Source: Pycnopodia helianthoides (Eukaryota > Echinodermata > Asteroidea > Forcipulatida > Asteriidae). From it: a stretch of DNA of 64,000 nucleotides. The number at the start of each line of letters is the position of its first letter. The stretch's first letter is position 1. Of this stretch, positions 1 to 13,400 are shown one piece after another. The stretch is from NCBI GenBank assembly GCA_032158295.1, contig CM063258.1, positions 14,421,703 through 14,485,702 on the forward strand. The letters run 5' to 3'. Under the pieces are notes generated by a model. It did no database searches and was not told the origin of the DNA. It saw nothing but the letters and a program-made list of their open reading frames with translations. The position numbers and the translations under genes are program-made.

Positions 1-802
1 CAGAATATTTGAGCATCCGTCCCATTTACTTTCACTTGTTCCCTGTGAAATTCAATTGACAAACTTTTACATATTTTATGCTGATGGTGTCAGTTAACAA
101 GCATCTGGTTGAAAAAAAAGAAGAGCCACCAAAATTGGGGGAGGGTGGATTTCAGATGGGGTGGTTATTATTAAATAAAATCCTGAATACGTTTCTCTGT
201 TAATTTAACTGATGTTATTTATTTGATCAGAAAAAGTAAACAATATTTTAATTTTGTCACAGGCAAAAATTAAGTCCGGTTCAAATCAAGTTCAACCATC
301 AAGTTTTTGTGTAAACTGATCGAAATCCTTTCTCTTGAATTTTGGGGGGAAATACTTTTTTTTTTCAGAAAAGCTCCACACTTATTTTGATTTAGGGCTC
401 CCCTTTTCTTGTGTTGGTTAGGGGTTACTGAAAAGAGAGGGTTACTTACACAGGAAAATTACAGGAACGTTAAAACTTGCTATCTGGGCTTCAAAACACC
501 GAATATTCATCAATTAATAATATTGAATAACTATGTACAGTGATATTAATATTTGTAGACTCTTAAAGCAGCAAAAAATTGTAAAAGTAGCCACATTAGT
601 CCGATCCAATTTCCGTTTGACCGTTTGATCCTAATATTGTCACAAGCACTGTAAGTCAAGAAATTAAAACGAAAATAATGTCAGTAAAGTGAATAAGCCA
701 TTTTGTGCAACCTTTTGCAAGAGTGGACACCCAAATGGATACTGTGGTGTGTGTGTTGTTGCTGTTGTTTCTGGTTGTGCAAGTGTGTTGTTTTATGCTT
801 AA

Positions 803-1139
803 AGGCCCTGTACACTATTGGTAAGATCGAAAAACACAATGTTCACAGATTCACACATAACTTACATGATTTAAAGTAAGTAATGGTAGAAAGGGTTCCT
901 TAAAGTATTTCTGCCTAAAATGCTATGGTTTCTGAGAAACGAGTAAAACAATAGTAATTATCGCGCGCGCGATAATTTGAAAAAACAGAAAAAAATATAA
1001 GATCTCTTTTCACTATTTTCTCGTGACCTCGATGACCAATTGAGCTCAAACTTTCACAGGTTTGTTTGTTCATGCATATGTTTAATCACACAAAATGTGG
1101 ACACTGATTTTGAGCTGTTACCAAAAGTGTACAATACCT
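803..1139 (+). mobile_element. TTAA-flanked MITE, family A, copy 1
   Basis: The 337-bp segment begins AGGCCCTGTACACTATTGG and ends with the imperfect inverted repeat CCAAAAGTGTACAATACCT. It is flanked on both sides by TTAA. A closely similar copy lies at 14224-14557. TTAA duplications with AGG ends fit the piggyBac-like class, which is an inference because no transposase is present. It contains a short CG-rich palindrome (GCGCGCGC) near 963. Confidence 0.8.
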
Positions 1140-2658
1140 TTAAACTGCATGTTTAGAAAGCTACTCCAAGCGTTTTCATGCAGTATAATTTTTCTGAAGA
1201 TTCTGAAGATGCGATTAGCCTACCTTCTTTTTAGTATTTATCATTTTATAAAAACAAAATTGGGATCGGTACGCTTCAAGGTTTTTTATTTTAACATGAT
1301 GCTGTAGACATCTCTGTGGTGGGGGGGGGGGCACAGTGGGGCGGGGGGGAATTGCTTTCAAGTGTCGGGGCACGGGTTCGTCAGTGGTGGGGGTCAATGC
1401 TTATACTTTTGCAAACGAGAGCACCGCCTCAATAAGTCTATGCCTAAGCGTGTACTAAAAGTGTTGACGCGCTTTTTTTCCAGAAAAATCCAAAATAGTG
1501 CCCCTGCTGACCGTCTTTAGGTGTTATAATGTCTGTACCCCCACCGCCCGCCCCCCCCCTGTTACTTTCTAAATGCCACAGGTTGATCGCTACTCGTCGA
1601 TAAGGATCTGAAGTACTGCTACCACAGTAAGAACATATCTTGACACATTCCTTTAAGCATTTTTTTTTGGTGGATGCAATCTACTTGACGCTACAGACGT
1701 GTGGCGAAAATCAGTCATTCTTCGTGGATCACGACCCCAATCCAAACTCCACATTAATCAAATTAATTTGTCTGGGTCTGCGTGTGTGCATAGTCACTTT
1801 TGCAGAGTGTGCGCGTGTGTGTGGAGGTAGAAAAACACCTAAGAACACCTCCGCTGAAATCCACACCACGGGTCGATTTGTAAAACGACTTTCTCAATAA
1901 CCCAAACATCACACCGATTGTTTACAACATTGGGTTGGCCACCGACAGGCATTGCAGTTGTGTTTTTAAACATGGAGGTAGACACCCAATCGTTCATGTT
2001 TTAGTGCTTATTTTCAGATTTTCAAACGGCTAATACTTATATTTATTTCTGATTTTTGAAAAATATATAAAAAAGAGTCCCTCTGCTGAAGTGTGTGCTT
2101 GTGTCAACACTTCATAATATTTAAAATACACCCAAGCAAAAACTACCTTACGGATAAAGACAGGGGACCAGTCTTGGGTAGGCGGGGCTTGGTAAGCGGG
2201 TGCACTAGTAAAGTGATAAAATAACCCCAACCTTTTGATCATCACCAGCTTTTGTTTTTTAAAAGGTGAAATTTGATATGTATTATATACCCCAATGTGG
2301 GTGGGCGGGGCTGGAATGGGTTTGAAATGTTTCAGGCTAAAAGAAACTGATGAATTAATCTTTTGATATCACACTTTTGTTATCCTTTTCGTTATTAATT
2401 ATAGCGACTGAATACTCATTAATTTATTAATAACAACTTTACAGTTACAGAGTAAAAGTTAATAATACAATACTTTTTTTAAGAGAAATACTTACTTATA
2501 AAAAACAGGAAAGTAAACCTCGAGTCGAGACAATATGAATCCAAAGTACCTTTTTGAAGTTCTGGTTCGACTATGAAAATGGAAACCTTTTAAACAACAA
2601 TTCCACTGATCAACTTTTAATTTCTCATTACTTCTTTACAAAAACAGTTTTCCTTACT

Positions 2659-4140
2659 CAGGGATGCCAGTGACTCTTTCCTTCAGAGCCTGAAAAAAAT
2701 TCGCTGCGAAGGAAAGGGGGTCACCCCCCCCCGCTCAGACCAAAAACAATAAAAAACATAACAGCGATTTTTTTATAAAACATAAAAAAGACAATTCTGA
2801 CCCCCCCCCCCCATGCAAAAATTTGAATTTCTAGATGCTCTCTGCTGCATTCTGGTGCATAGAGCCTTTGAAATTGCAATATAATGGTCAAAGGCATTTA
2901 TATTTAATATAGCATAAATAGAGGTTTCATTTTTAAAAAAAATTGGCCAGGGGTTCCCCTACGGGTGGTGAACCCATTTCAACTGTTTTATTCTGATTTA
3001 TTTTCAGTTTACACAGAAAATAAGATTCTCTGTAAATTAAAAAGAAGTCAAAATAATTTGTTTACATAAGTGATATATTGTTTGTCAATTAAATTTCCTC
3101 AAGTAGCCCCAATTATAAAACAATAAAACGGACATGCTCTAACACGACATGCTCTAACACCGCTCTTCAACATGTATGCACAGGTTTTTTTTTAGCACGG
3201 ATTACGCATGTGGGATTGAGCGAGCGATCAACGTGCTTGCTCTTTTGGAGTCGAAAATGAGCATGGTTTCGCTGGTACCCCGTCTTCGGAAAAAGGTGCA
3301 CGCGGCATCGAAGGGAAACAGTTAACTGAGTTCAGTGGCCGTGTGTGCTTTTCTCAATCGTTCGCTGCACACAAGAAAGTTTTTTGTATGTGATCGTGAT
3401 TGATTTCTGCGGCCGGGACAACATAGATCAAAGACACACACGAAGAAAGCATTACTAATGGATTATAAATTACGTTGGCCAAGGCACTGGACACAGACTG
3501 TGATCCGTTTGTTGCGGTCAATAAAAAATGGTATTAAAAAATTGAAAAGCGTAAATGTGCTCGGCCTTTTTGCCGGCGTATCGGGCCCCCAAAAATTGCG
3601 TATCGGGCCGATACGCTATAGCTTGTAGGTGGGGAGAACCCTGTAAACACTGTCTCTCGACTCAAGCCACCGCCAATTAACCCTATTCTTTACCCCTCGA
3701 TCAATTTGTTTCAAATTAGCTTCTCTTTCAACATCCATAATGACTCGATGAACGCCAAAAACTCAGTCGGTATGTCTCAATGGTAACGCCAATCGTCCGC
3801 GAAACAAAATTCTCAGAGCGATTTCATGTACGGTCCAAAGATCGTGTATGGATGTACACACAAAATACATCGATACATACCATACGGCACCACGCACACA
3901 TTCGACAGAAAAGTCTAATCTTCGCTCAATACTTCCGGCATTTACAATACATGTACGACGCTTGACGGCGCTTTCAAAACATATTAACATTAAACACGAG
4001 TCGCTCCAAACGAGCGCCGAAAATCTGTTTTCAATAAAATACATTTTCTCCGGCCTGATGAAACACGGAGCGCCGGAAAAATTTGGGGAAAATTTGAAAA
4101 AGCCGGAATTCCGGCAATAGCCGGAAAACTGGCATCCCTG
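2659..4140 (+). mobile_element. Non-autonomous DNA transposon, CAGGGATGCC family, copy 1
   Basis: The element starts CAGGGATGCCAGT and ends ACTGGCATCCCTG, giving perfect terminal inverted repeats. It is bracketed by a 6-bp direct repeat CTTACT (2653-2658 and 4141-4146). The same element recurs in inverted orientation at 14073-15868. Open frames inside do not encode a recognisable transposase. The CAGGG-type ends resemble hAT elements, but the duplication is 6 bp rather than the usual 8, so the superfamily is uncertain. Confidence 0.85.
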
Positions 4141-5438
4141 CTTACTTATCAGTCGCACATAAGATGTGTTAATTATCGGATGGGTAGTACTGGTCAACTT
4201 CTAAATTCTCCTTACCTCTACTACTAGCAAAAAGTTATGGTCACTCTTCCATGGTGCATTCCATTCTCTTCAAGGGACATTATTTTTCTCTAGTCGGAAA
4301 AACTATAAATGAACCACTCAAATCCCGCTGGTTAAAGATTGGTCTAATATTTAAACGAGTGCACCCTATGCAAGTTAAACGTCTCTAATCAAAATAATAG
4401 TCTGATCCCCTATAAAAGTTAGCCAATCAAAAGGGTCAAGCTTTGTTATGCAAATAAGAAAAGGTAGCGTGACCTTGATGCAAGGTACGGTAGGGAGGGG
4501 GAACCGCTGTTTCGGCCGTGCATCAGTCTCGGCCGCTCGGCACCGTTTAGAAAAAGTGGATGAGTTCGAAAAATATAAATGCCATTCGCTCAAAAAATGT
4601 AGGCTTTTCACCGGAGTTCCGAGGATAAACTACTTAAAAAAACGTGATGGTGAGTTCTTCCTGCCATTAGTTTCAGCATGGTTTCAGAGAATCCAAAATG
4701 TCAGTTTAGCGCCCCCTGCTGTCCGTCTGTAGGTATTAAATGGCTGTGCTTATCACCAGCTTCAGCTGTGTACATGTTTAGGTTGACAGCGACGTAAAAC
4801 ACCGGAAAACCAGAGGAAAACAGTTGGAGAATAGGACTTAGGCCGCTCGTCGACCTTTGCCCTTGCTGCACGTCCTCCCCGGCCGGCCCTGCATGCAGTC
4901 TGTGTTATATGCTGAATGGATATATTTAGGGGCGTTGCCTGAAGACACCTTCAATGATTGGTCCCTCTTCGTCGATCATCAGCTACCGTACATCTACAAA
5001 ATACAAGGCCAAGCTTTATACTCAAGTTAAAATAGTGAGGAAAGTGTGTGAACTTATTCGTACACTCGTTTCAGTTTGCAGTTTTGTCATTTTCTCAGCA
5101 CTTTTACGTTGTTGTTGTTTTTGTTACAAAGGCTTCTTTTATTTGTAGGCTAAGTTAGTTTTGAGAGGGCCGTCGTTATATAACGTAAGTCAATTGATTT
5201 GTAATGTCAGATGTCATTGGCAATGATTGTTAACATTGTTAAATCATGAAATGGAGGTTTATTAATAAATCATGGAGGTAGAATTCTACATAGCCCTTTC
5301 CCTGGAGGCTGGGGTGGTCTAGTACTGGTCATGCTGGTACTGGTAGGACTCCATGGTTGCACTGCACTGACGGAGGAATCCAACCTGGGTTAATATATTT
5401 TTTTACCAGAGTTGGAGTAGTGGCATCTGGGCACTGGG

Positions 5439-5477
5439 TACTCCTAGAATTATGAGGTTCTCATAATTCTAGGAGTA
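5439..5477. repeat. Perfect 18-bp-arm hairpin
   Basis: TACTCCTAGAATTATGAG at 5439-5456 is followed by a 3-nt spacer and its exact reverse complement at 5460-5477. It could be the fused ends of a small foldback element. Confidence 0.85.
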
Positions 5478-6108
5478 GGCACTGGGGTGCTGTACTTGTT
5501 TGGTTTGGCTAAATTTTCACCTTGACGGTCGCACTAGTCATGCTAGTGTAGCTTTAGCCCCATGAATAGGGCCAATCCACTCCGTATCCTTGGCAATTGG
5601 CCCTGCTAGCACCAATGCAGTCCTATCTCTTTGCCCGGTGTAATTTTTTTCGATCCACTTCGTTCTTGATCAGGAAACTTACCGATCGAATGCTGCTGTA
5701 CTTGTACTTGTAGATATAGACCCATTGCCGTACTTGTAGACACCCATTGCACAATGCGCAGCGCACTCACACGCGCCTATCCTGTCCGCCATTTTGGGAG
5801 TCAAAATCATGCACAAACATATATGCACAAAAGATTTGACTCCCAAAATGACGCGCATTGTACGGAGGTGCGTTCCGCGTTGTGCAAGGGGGCTATAGAA
5901 ATCATTAGACCCCCTTGCATAACGCGAAACGTTACAAGTACGCAGAGGTCACGTGCACGTTTTTACGCACAAAGAACAGCTATCGACCAATGATCTGCCT
6001 CTTTTTGGCCTCGGGGATGCTGCTTCTTGAGAGTGTGACGTCATATATGCAAGGGGTCTATAGCCTGACTGCTGGAATTTGTTGTACAAACGTCATACAT
6101 TTTGGGTG

Positions 6109-6259
6109 CAAGTTGACTTGGGTACGAGTTGACTTGGGTAGAGTTGACTTGGGTACGAGTTGACTTGGGTACGAGCTGACTTGGGTACGAGTTTGACTTG
6201 GGTACGAGTTGACTTGGGTACGAGTTGACTTGGGTACGAGTTGACTTGGGTACGAGTTG
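6109..6259. repeat. 16-bp minisatellite
   Basis: About nine to ten head-to-tail copies of GAGTTGACTTGGGTAC, with occasional single-base indels, fill this stretch. Confidence 0.9.
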
Positions 6260-6327
6260 ACCTATTTAACCCCTATGACCTACAATCTGTCCCAGTTCAA
6301 CCATAATGTCAATGGGTTTCTCTTAAA

Positions 6328-6716
6328 GGCACAGTTTACACACTTGGTAATGACTCTTTAAATTAATGGCAATACAAACTTACTTGGAATAGGTACAGCA
6401 GCTTTAGGTAGTATAATGAATTTTGAGAAACTTTTAACTTCAAAGCACTACGGTTATAGAAAATATATCACTTTTTATTCCCCAAAATTTGAATCTGAGA
6501 CGCGTTTCTGTCAGAAACGCTTCACAGACTGTGTATTCCTATGGGGAATATTCTTCCTGCGTGGAAATATTCGCTCCGGTTTTTCGATGATATCTCAAAA
6601 ACGCGACCACCTTTTGAAGTGAAATTTTCACAGGTTAGTTTTATTGTATGTACCTACATTAATATATGATTAACAATCAGTAGGCTCCAATTAGCAAACG
6701 TGTACTGTGCCTTTAA
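6328..6716. mobile_element. TTAA-type MITE, related family
   Basis: The segment begins TTAAAGGCACAGTTTACACA and ends GTGTACTGTGCCTTTAA, imperfect inverted repeats with TTAA at each end. A fragment with the same 3' end (CGTGTACTGTGCCTTTAAG) occurs at about 45715-45737. Similar TTAAAGG-ended segments occur at about 6716-7142 and 10410-10794. No coding capacity is seen. Confidence 0.65.
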
Positions 6717-7449
6717 AGGTAGGGTTATACTTCTGTCTTGACCCTGAAAATTGTTTAATTGATATCCAAAAGCTTAATACCTGTTTGATAAAGATGGTAA
6801 TGTGGTAGTAAGCATCCAGCAAAATTATTTTTTTCTGAAATGCCCCCTTTTAACATTAAAAATCAATTGAAAACATTTGAATCTGCGAAACGATTCATGC
6901 ATGAATTGCCCCTCAGATTTGTAAGGGTTGGTGTCCGTTCGCGAATGCTGTGGCCAGAGATGCAGTTGGTACCCGCTGTCACCATGCTAAACGTGGATGG
7001 ATTCTATGTTCTTGTCAAATCTGTGACAGTAGACACTGCATTCAGCTGGAACTTTCACATATGTGACTTTCATTGTATCTTTCTTGATAATTTTACCATT
7101 AAATCAACTTTACGTTGACAAAAAACCAAAGGATGACCCTACCTCTAACTTGACTAATTTGTTACGCTTTTATTTGTTCTCCCTTTGTAGCCTGTACCTC
7201 GTCCTTGAGTGGCCTTTTGTGCCTTGTGATGGGCTTCTATATATAAACAATTATAAAAAAATTAATTGAAATGTTCGATTCTGATTACCTCAATTAAATG
7301 CTTTTGTATGATTGTGCGCTAAAATCTTGCCATTGCTTTTGTACACAACATGTGTTGAACAAAGAAAGTCAATGACAAAACTCAAAGAAGAATATTTAAA
7401 AATATCTAAGTTATTATTTTTTTCCCTTCCTAGTGTCTGCACAAGGTTA

Positions 7450-10400
7450 ATGCGTAGATTACCACCATTGTTCAGGGCTCTCAACGTCAGAAAAGCGACA
7501 AGTTCAACTATTCTTGCCTGTCACAATTGTCTTCTACAGCAGCAGCTTTGTCACTATTCGAAGGAGGTGAGAAATGTCTCATCTACGAAACTTTTTAGAG
7601 GGCAATAGTTGCTGAGCTGGACATTTGAAATGGCTTTTCACCAGTTACTTAGTTTTATTGGTCTTCGGCCTGGGTTTTGCAGGGGAGATGCCAGTCATCT
7701 CGCTCCCTAGCAAAATTGCCCCCTAGCAAAGTCGCCCCCAAGCAAAGTCGCCCTCTATTAAAGTCGCCCCTAGCAAAGTCGCCCAGTAACAAAGTCACCC
7801 TCAGCAAAGTTCCCCTTTCAAGGTCGCCTCCAGCAGAGTCGCCCCCCAGCAAAGTCGCCCAGTAACACACAGTGGCCCTCAGACCCTTTTTTGATGCAGC
7901 ATATGAATATCGGTACTGCAGCTCATTGTTCATTCCTGGCACTCCATGTTTAAATTTATGTAATCAGTTCAGAATCATGTAATTTTATAGCAGTTTTAAG
8001 TTACATTGTTCATACTGCTATCAACAAGTACGAAATCTAAAAAAATAAATCTAGTACAAATTCAGAGATCGATAGGCTGCCACCATTGTTTGTTATTGTG
8101 TTCGGCATATGGGATGTATGAGCCTGACCATAGAGCAAGGACCAGACTTACCGTGACCGATCATCGGCCGTGGGTAGGCCGATTCATGGTGAAGATCGCA
8201 CCTAATTCTGGTTGGTACTGTAACCAAAATTGCTAGGTATTTACAATAAGTCGAGCATAAACAGTTTCTTCCTTTTTTTGTTGCCAAAACCTTCAAGGTT
8301 TTTTGGCAAAATATGCCGGTCACATCCGTCGCTCTTATTTTGACTCTTAAGATCGACAACTTTCATGTATATTTTGTTGCAGTCCAATATGACATCTCAT
8401 GGACCAGCTAAGAGACTTCAAGGTCAAAAGACAAGTGTCTGGTAAGTTTCTTGTAAGATATGTTGGGTCAAGTGTTCACACACTGTCAGATCGTGATTGC
8501 TTCTAGCATAAAATGTTGCTGTTGCATTGTTTTTGTTCTTGTTTTTTTTTTTATAGTTGAGACCCATAAACACAATGCTGTTCCTCTATTTTCATCAGCA
8601 GTATCTGGCACACTTCAGTACACACACACATTCTATTTGTAGCGTCCCTGTGGAGACATCTTTTGTTCTTTCCTTTGTCCCTGTAGTTAAGAACCTCTCA
8701 TAGACTTTGTACACAAAATTCCTTGTGGAGCAACCCAGTCTTTAGCAATTCCCTATGGAGACTCTTTGTTATCCCTTTGCTGTTTTTTTCTCTGTCTCCA
8801 TAAGGTAGTGAAAATGAAATCACAGGGCACTCACACACATCGTGTTGCCCACACAATAACTATAGCTCTCCAAGCCCTTCAATCACAGTTCTCCTTTCAG
8901 AAGAACCAATCAGAACAGTGCTGACTCTACGATGAGACCTCTGAATCCCTATAAAGAGACCAGCATCTCAAACCCTCTTCAGTCTCCTGACGATGACTAG
9001 TCAAAATGTTGAGACCAATTAGAACTCACTACACAACAGTGAAGTTAATAACGAGAAGTCCCCTGAATCCACTGAATGAAAAAAGTAGTCCCGGCCGATT
9101 TCCTACCTCCCAGCTAAGCAGTATGGCTAGTATAGTGATTAAGTTAATTTTTTCTGAGAGTCCTTGGCTTCACAGGCAGAATTAATAAATGAAAAGAAAT
9201 GAATGAAATGAAATGATAGGAATTTAAAACATGTGGTGTGCCATTTTGTAATAAGTTTTACTTCTTTGAACAGGTTGACAGAGTTTTTGTCAATATCCAC
9301 GTTGGGTTTTTCTCTTCGCAATGTTACGATGAGAGTTGAGTGATGCAGGGGCAGATTTCACAAAGAGCTTAGATTGATCTTAACTGTGTATTAATCCTCA
9401 TTGCTAAGCAAAGTGGATGTCACAATACGAATCACTATGGCACTACTGACAGCTCATCTTAAGATGAATCTTAGTGCTTTGTGAAGTCGAGCCCAGATGA
9501 GCTTAAATTGATGTGGTGTGCCATTTTGTGATTAGTTTTTACTTTTATGAACAGGACGGAGTTTGTCAAGTTGAGCTCCGAGGCAAAAGCGATCAATCTT
9601 GGACAGGTGAGACATTTCCCTATTATTAAAAAAATAAATAAATAGATAAATCCCAGTTGAATCCTTGAAAAGCAATATTGTCTCTAATAAAAGCAGGGCT
9701 TGATTTCACGTAGAGCTGAGATTGTTGTTAATAATAATAATAATAATACGAGATATTTATATAGCGCATAATGCAGGAGCCTCTATGCGCAACACAAATA
9801 TAAAAACAAACAAAAAAACAATGAAATGAAATAAATAAAGCAATTGTTACAAAAATGAAGATTCAAACAAATGAGTCTTTAAAAGTCCCTTAAAAATCTG
9901 AAGAGAGTCAGTTTGACGAATTTGAAGGGGTAAGTCATTCCATAACGAAGGTGCAATGAACTGGAAGGCTCTTTGACCATAGAAATTAGTGGGAAAAGTA
10001 GTCGGAGTCAGAAGGGATTGGCCAGCTGAACGAAGAGGACGAATCAATCACAACTGGTAAGCAAAGCGTGATGTCACAATACAAATTGCTATGGTGATAC
10101 TGACAACTCATCCTAAGATTAACCCTCCTACTGTCAGTGACTCTTGGCAACATTTTCCAGTGAGTTGACCAACCATTTGAAACCATTCGACTGCCAAGGT
10201 TGTGTACGGTGGCACAACTGTGCACAGAACTAACTGTGTACTGTGTACATGCATTCCGTCATGGTATCATATTGCAGGCTGGCATAGTTTATCTATCATT
10301 CCAAACCACAGTGAATGGTATTGAATGGTCAGACAACAAGAGGGTTAATGTGAGTGCTTTGTGACATTGAGCCCTGCGTCCTATTTCACAAAGCGCAAGA

Positions 10401-13400
10401 CTCGTCTTAAAGGCAGGTTATACTTTTGGTGATTGTCGAAGACCAGTATCCTCACTTGGTGTATCCCAACATATGCATGAAATACCACACACTGTGAAAA
10501 GTTGGGCTCAATTGGTCATGGAAGTTGCAAGAAATTAATGAAAGAAAAGAACACCTTGTTGCATAGAATTGTGTGCTTCCAAATACCCAAGAAAGGTTTC
10601 ATGCCTGAAGCCTTTCTCAGATTAGAATTTGGGGTTGTAAAATTACCTCTTTTGCTAAAACTACATTGCTTCAAAGGGGGTAGTTTCTAACAATGTTTTA
10701 TAATATCAACAGCTCTCCAGTGCTCTTTACCAAGTAAGTTTTGGTGGTCATGAACTTGTGGAGTAATTACCAATAGTACACCCTGCCCTTAAAGCTGCGT
10801 ATTGGGGTAAGAGTTGTGCGCGTTATTGTATCCTCCAAAGTTAACAACTCACACGATTCTGGATTTATTGATGATCCTGACGAAACACTTACCATCCTAA
10901 TCTCTTTGCTAGAGGAACAGCTCACCTATGGTCGGGATTTCACTCTCACAAATTCACAACCATCACCCTGAACCCTGAACCTTATGAGACTGGAGACCTA
11001 CAGATTCGTTAAGAATCACCCACACCCGCAACTGAAGATTGCCCGAAATTGAGGCATGAAAACATGTTATTGCTAAGAAGAGGATCTGAAAAAAGTATCC
11101 TCGTAGTCTCACTCTACCACCCTCACTTTTAATGACGCAATCGTCAAAATGGCTCCTTTGGTCACCCCCCCTAATATATTCACCCACCACATTCCCCAGT
11201 CACAATAGCAAACATGGCGGATATGATAAACTGACACGGACCCCACCTATAAAACTTGGAAAAATTACTTTGCCAACTTATTGGTTTTCAAGTCAACAGT
11301 CATAAAGTGTCACTGAATTGGACAGCACCCTTATTTATTTACCATTGTATCCTCCGAAGTGAAACTTTGCAAACTTATTGGTTTTCAAGTCAACAGTCAT
11401 AAAGTGTCACTGAATTGGACAGCACCATCATTTATTTACCATTGTATCCTCCGAAGTGAAGTGGTTAAACTGCCATATAACCAGGGATCACATCCAAGTT
11501 TACGGTACAACCTTTTATAAATGCTTTTGTGATTTGTTTTCCCCTCCCCCCTCTGTTTTTAGGGTTTCCCAGACTTTGCAGCACCAGAGCATGTACGCAA
11601 AGCTTTGGTCGATGTGGCCAATAGCTCCAACCCGCTTCATTTCCAGTATACCAGAGGCTTTGTAAGTATTTCAAGATATTGGGTTTATGGGCACTTTGAT
11701 ATTTAGTGCTTATATGGCCACCATTCTCTGCTTAACGGGTTAGCACAAAATTTCTGCTTGCAGTAGTGAGCGAAGTTGCTTTCATGTGGCCATTGAAATT
11801 TAAATTTTAGTTTCCCGTTAACCCGTTTGTGAAATTTTATGAGAGAAAATGATCATTATTTATTATTTGTTTCACCATTGCCAAAGACAAGGATCTGTGG
11901 ATGGTATATAATACAAACTTTCCATGTGAACAATGTAGTATCTTGCCTGCCAAGAAATTCCCCGGCAATTTTCAAGGTCCTTTTGTATTAAAACAAAATG
12001 ACATGTTCTGTTAAGAGATTATTGTTATTTGTTTGACCCTTTATAGGGCCATGTTCGTCTTGTGAATGCCATAGCAGCCCTGTATGGGAAGCATATGGGT
12101 AGAGATATCGACCCTATGAGCGAGATCCTGGTAACCGTGGGTGCTTACCAGTCACTTTTTAATGTCTTTATGAGTCTAATCAACCCTGGCGATGAGGTAA
12201 GTGAAACGTACATCCTTCGAGTTGGAATCGATGTGACCTATTCAAAGGTCAATGTTGACGTAACTTGACCAAATATAATCCGCCCCTTAATACTGCATTG
12301 GCCATCACAACCACAACTACCCACACTGAAGTCCGACAGGTTACAACCATTTTTAAGGGTGAACAAAGAAAAAAACACTAGTGCAAGAAATAAACCTGAC
12401 ACTTTGGGTTTAAGTGCCAGTGCTCTACTGTGGGACGCTTGAGGGCGCTGTTGCAGTGTGGTAAAAAGAATCTAGCGTGAAAGCCCATGGCTAGGAACAT
12501 ATTTGCAAGTGTATGTTTAACGTGTAAGGGAGTCCATGAAGTGGACCTAGTTATCTAGTCTTAATGTTGGCAGTCTCCCTGTTTTGTCAATATCTTTGTT
12601 TGGGGCACAGTTATATTACTCACATGGGTGCAGTTGCTTTGATGGATGGGTCTGAATTAATCTGGGATGAACAAATTCCTGATCGGTTTGAAAAATTAAG
12701 CTCTGACTTTTTGTCATGACAAAATCTGAGTTCATTTGTCCGTTTTGCCTTTTGCTCTTTTAGGTGATTATTATTGAGCCGTTCTTTGACTGCTATGAAC
12801 CCATGGTCCAGATGGCCGAGGGAACCTCAAGATGTATAGCATTAAAACCGGTAAGATTTGAGTGGAAGTCTGAGAAAACCTTAAGTGTGCTGGGCATGGC
12901 CACGAACTGGAACACATGGAATAAACCACTACTCTTCCAGTTAAATTGCAATCACTGTAGCATGGAAGTCTGAGGAAACCTTTAAAGCAGGGTGCTGGCC
13001 ATGAACTGAAACACATGGAATAAACCATATACTCTTCCAGTTAAATTGCAATCACTGTAGCATGGAAGTCTGAGGAAACCTTTAAACAAGGGTGCTGGCC
13101 ATGAACTGGAACACATGGAATAAACCACTACTCTTCCAGTTAAATTGCAATCACTGTAGCATGGAAGTCTGAGGAAACCTTTCAAGCAGGGTGCTGGCCA
13201 TGAACTGAAACACATGGAATAAACCATATACTCTTCTAGTTAAATTGCAATCACTGTAGCATGGAAGTCTGAGGAAACCTTTAAACAAGGGTGCTGGCCA
13301 TGAACCAAAACTCAAGGAATAAAAACCTACTCCCCTCCAAGCGAACTTATTTATCATTTTAACTCTGAAGCCGGGAGGGGGGGGGGGAACTTGTCAACAA

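Larger units (their letters stand above)
1..7449. other. Repeat-rich intergenic region upstream of KYAT3-like gene
   Basis: I see no convincing gene here. Open frames are short, unspliced and lack recognisable domains. The stretch holds several DNA-transposon remnants, annotated separately (803-1139, 2659-4140, 6109-6259, about 6328-6716), an 18-bp-arm hairpin at 5439-5477 and simple C- or G-rich runs (about 1319-1350, 1540-1560, 2724-2732, 2802-2812). Part of 5740-6070 (poly-pyrimidine 'CCCCCTTGCATAACGCG' type sequence) recurs at about 34590-34840, so it is also a dispersed repeat. The KYAT3-like promoter and any non-coding first exon must lie near the 3' end, but I could not place them. Confidence 0.6.
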
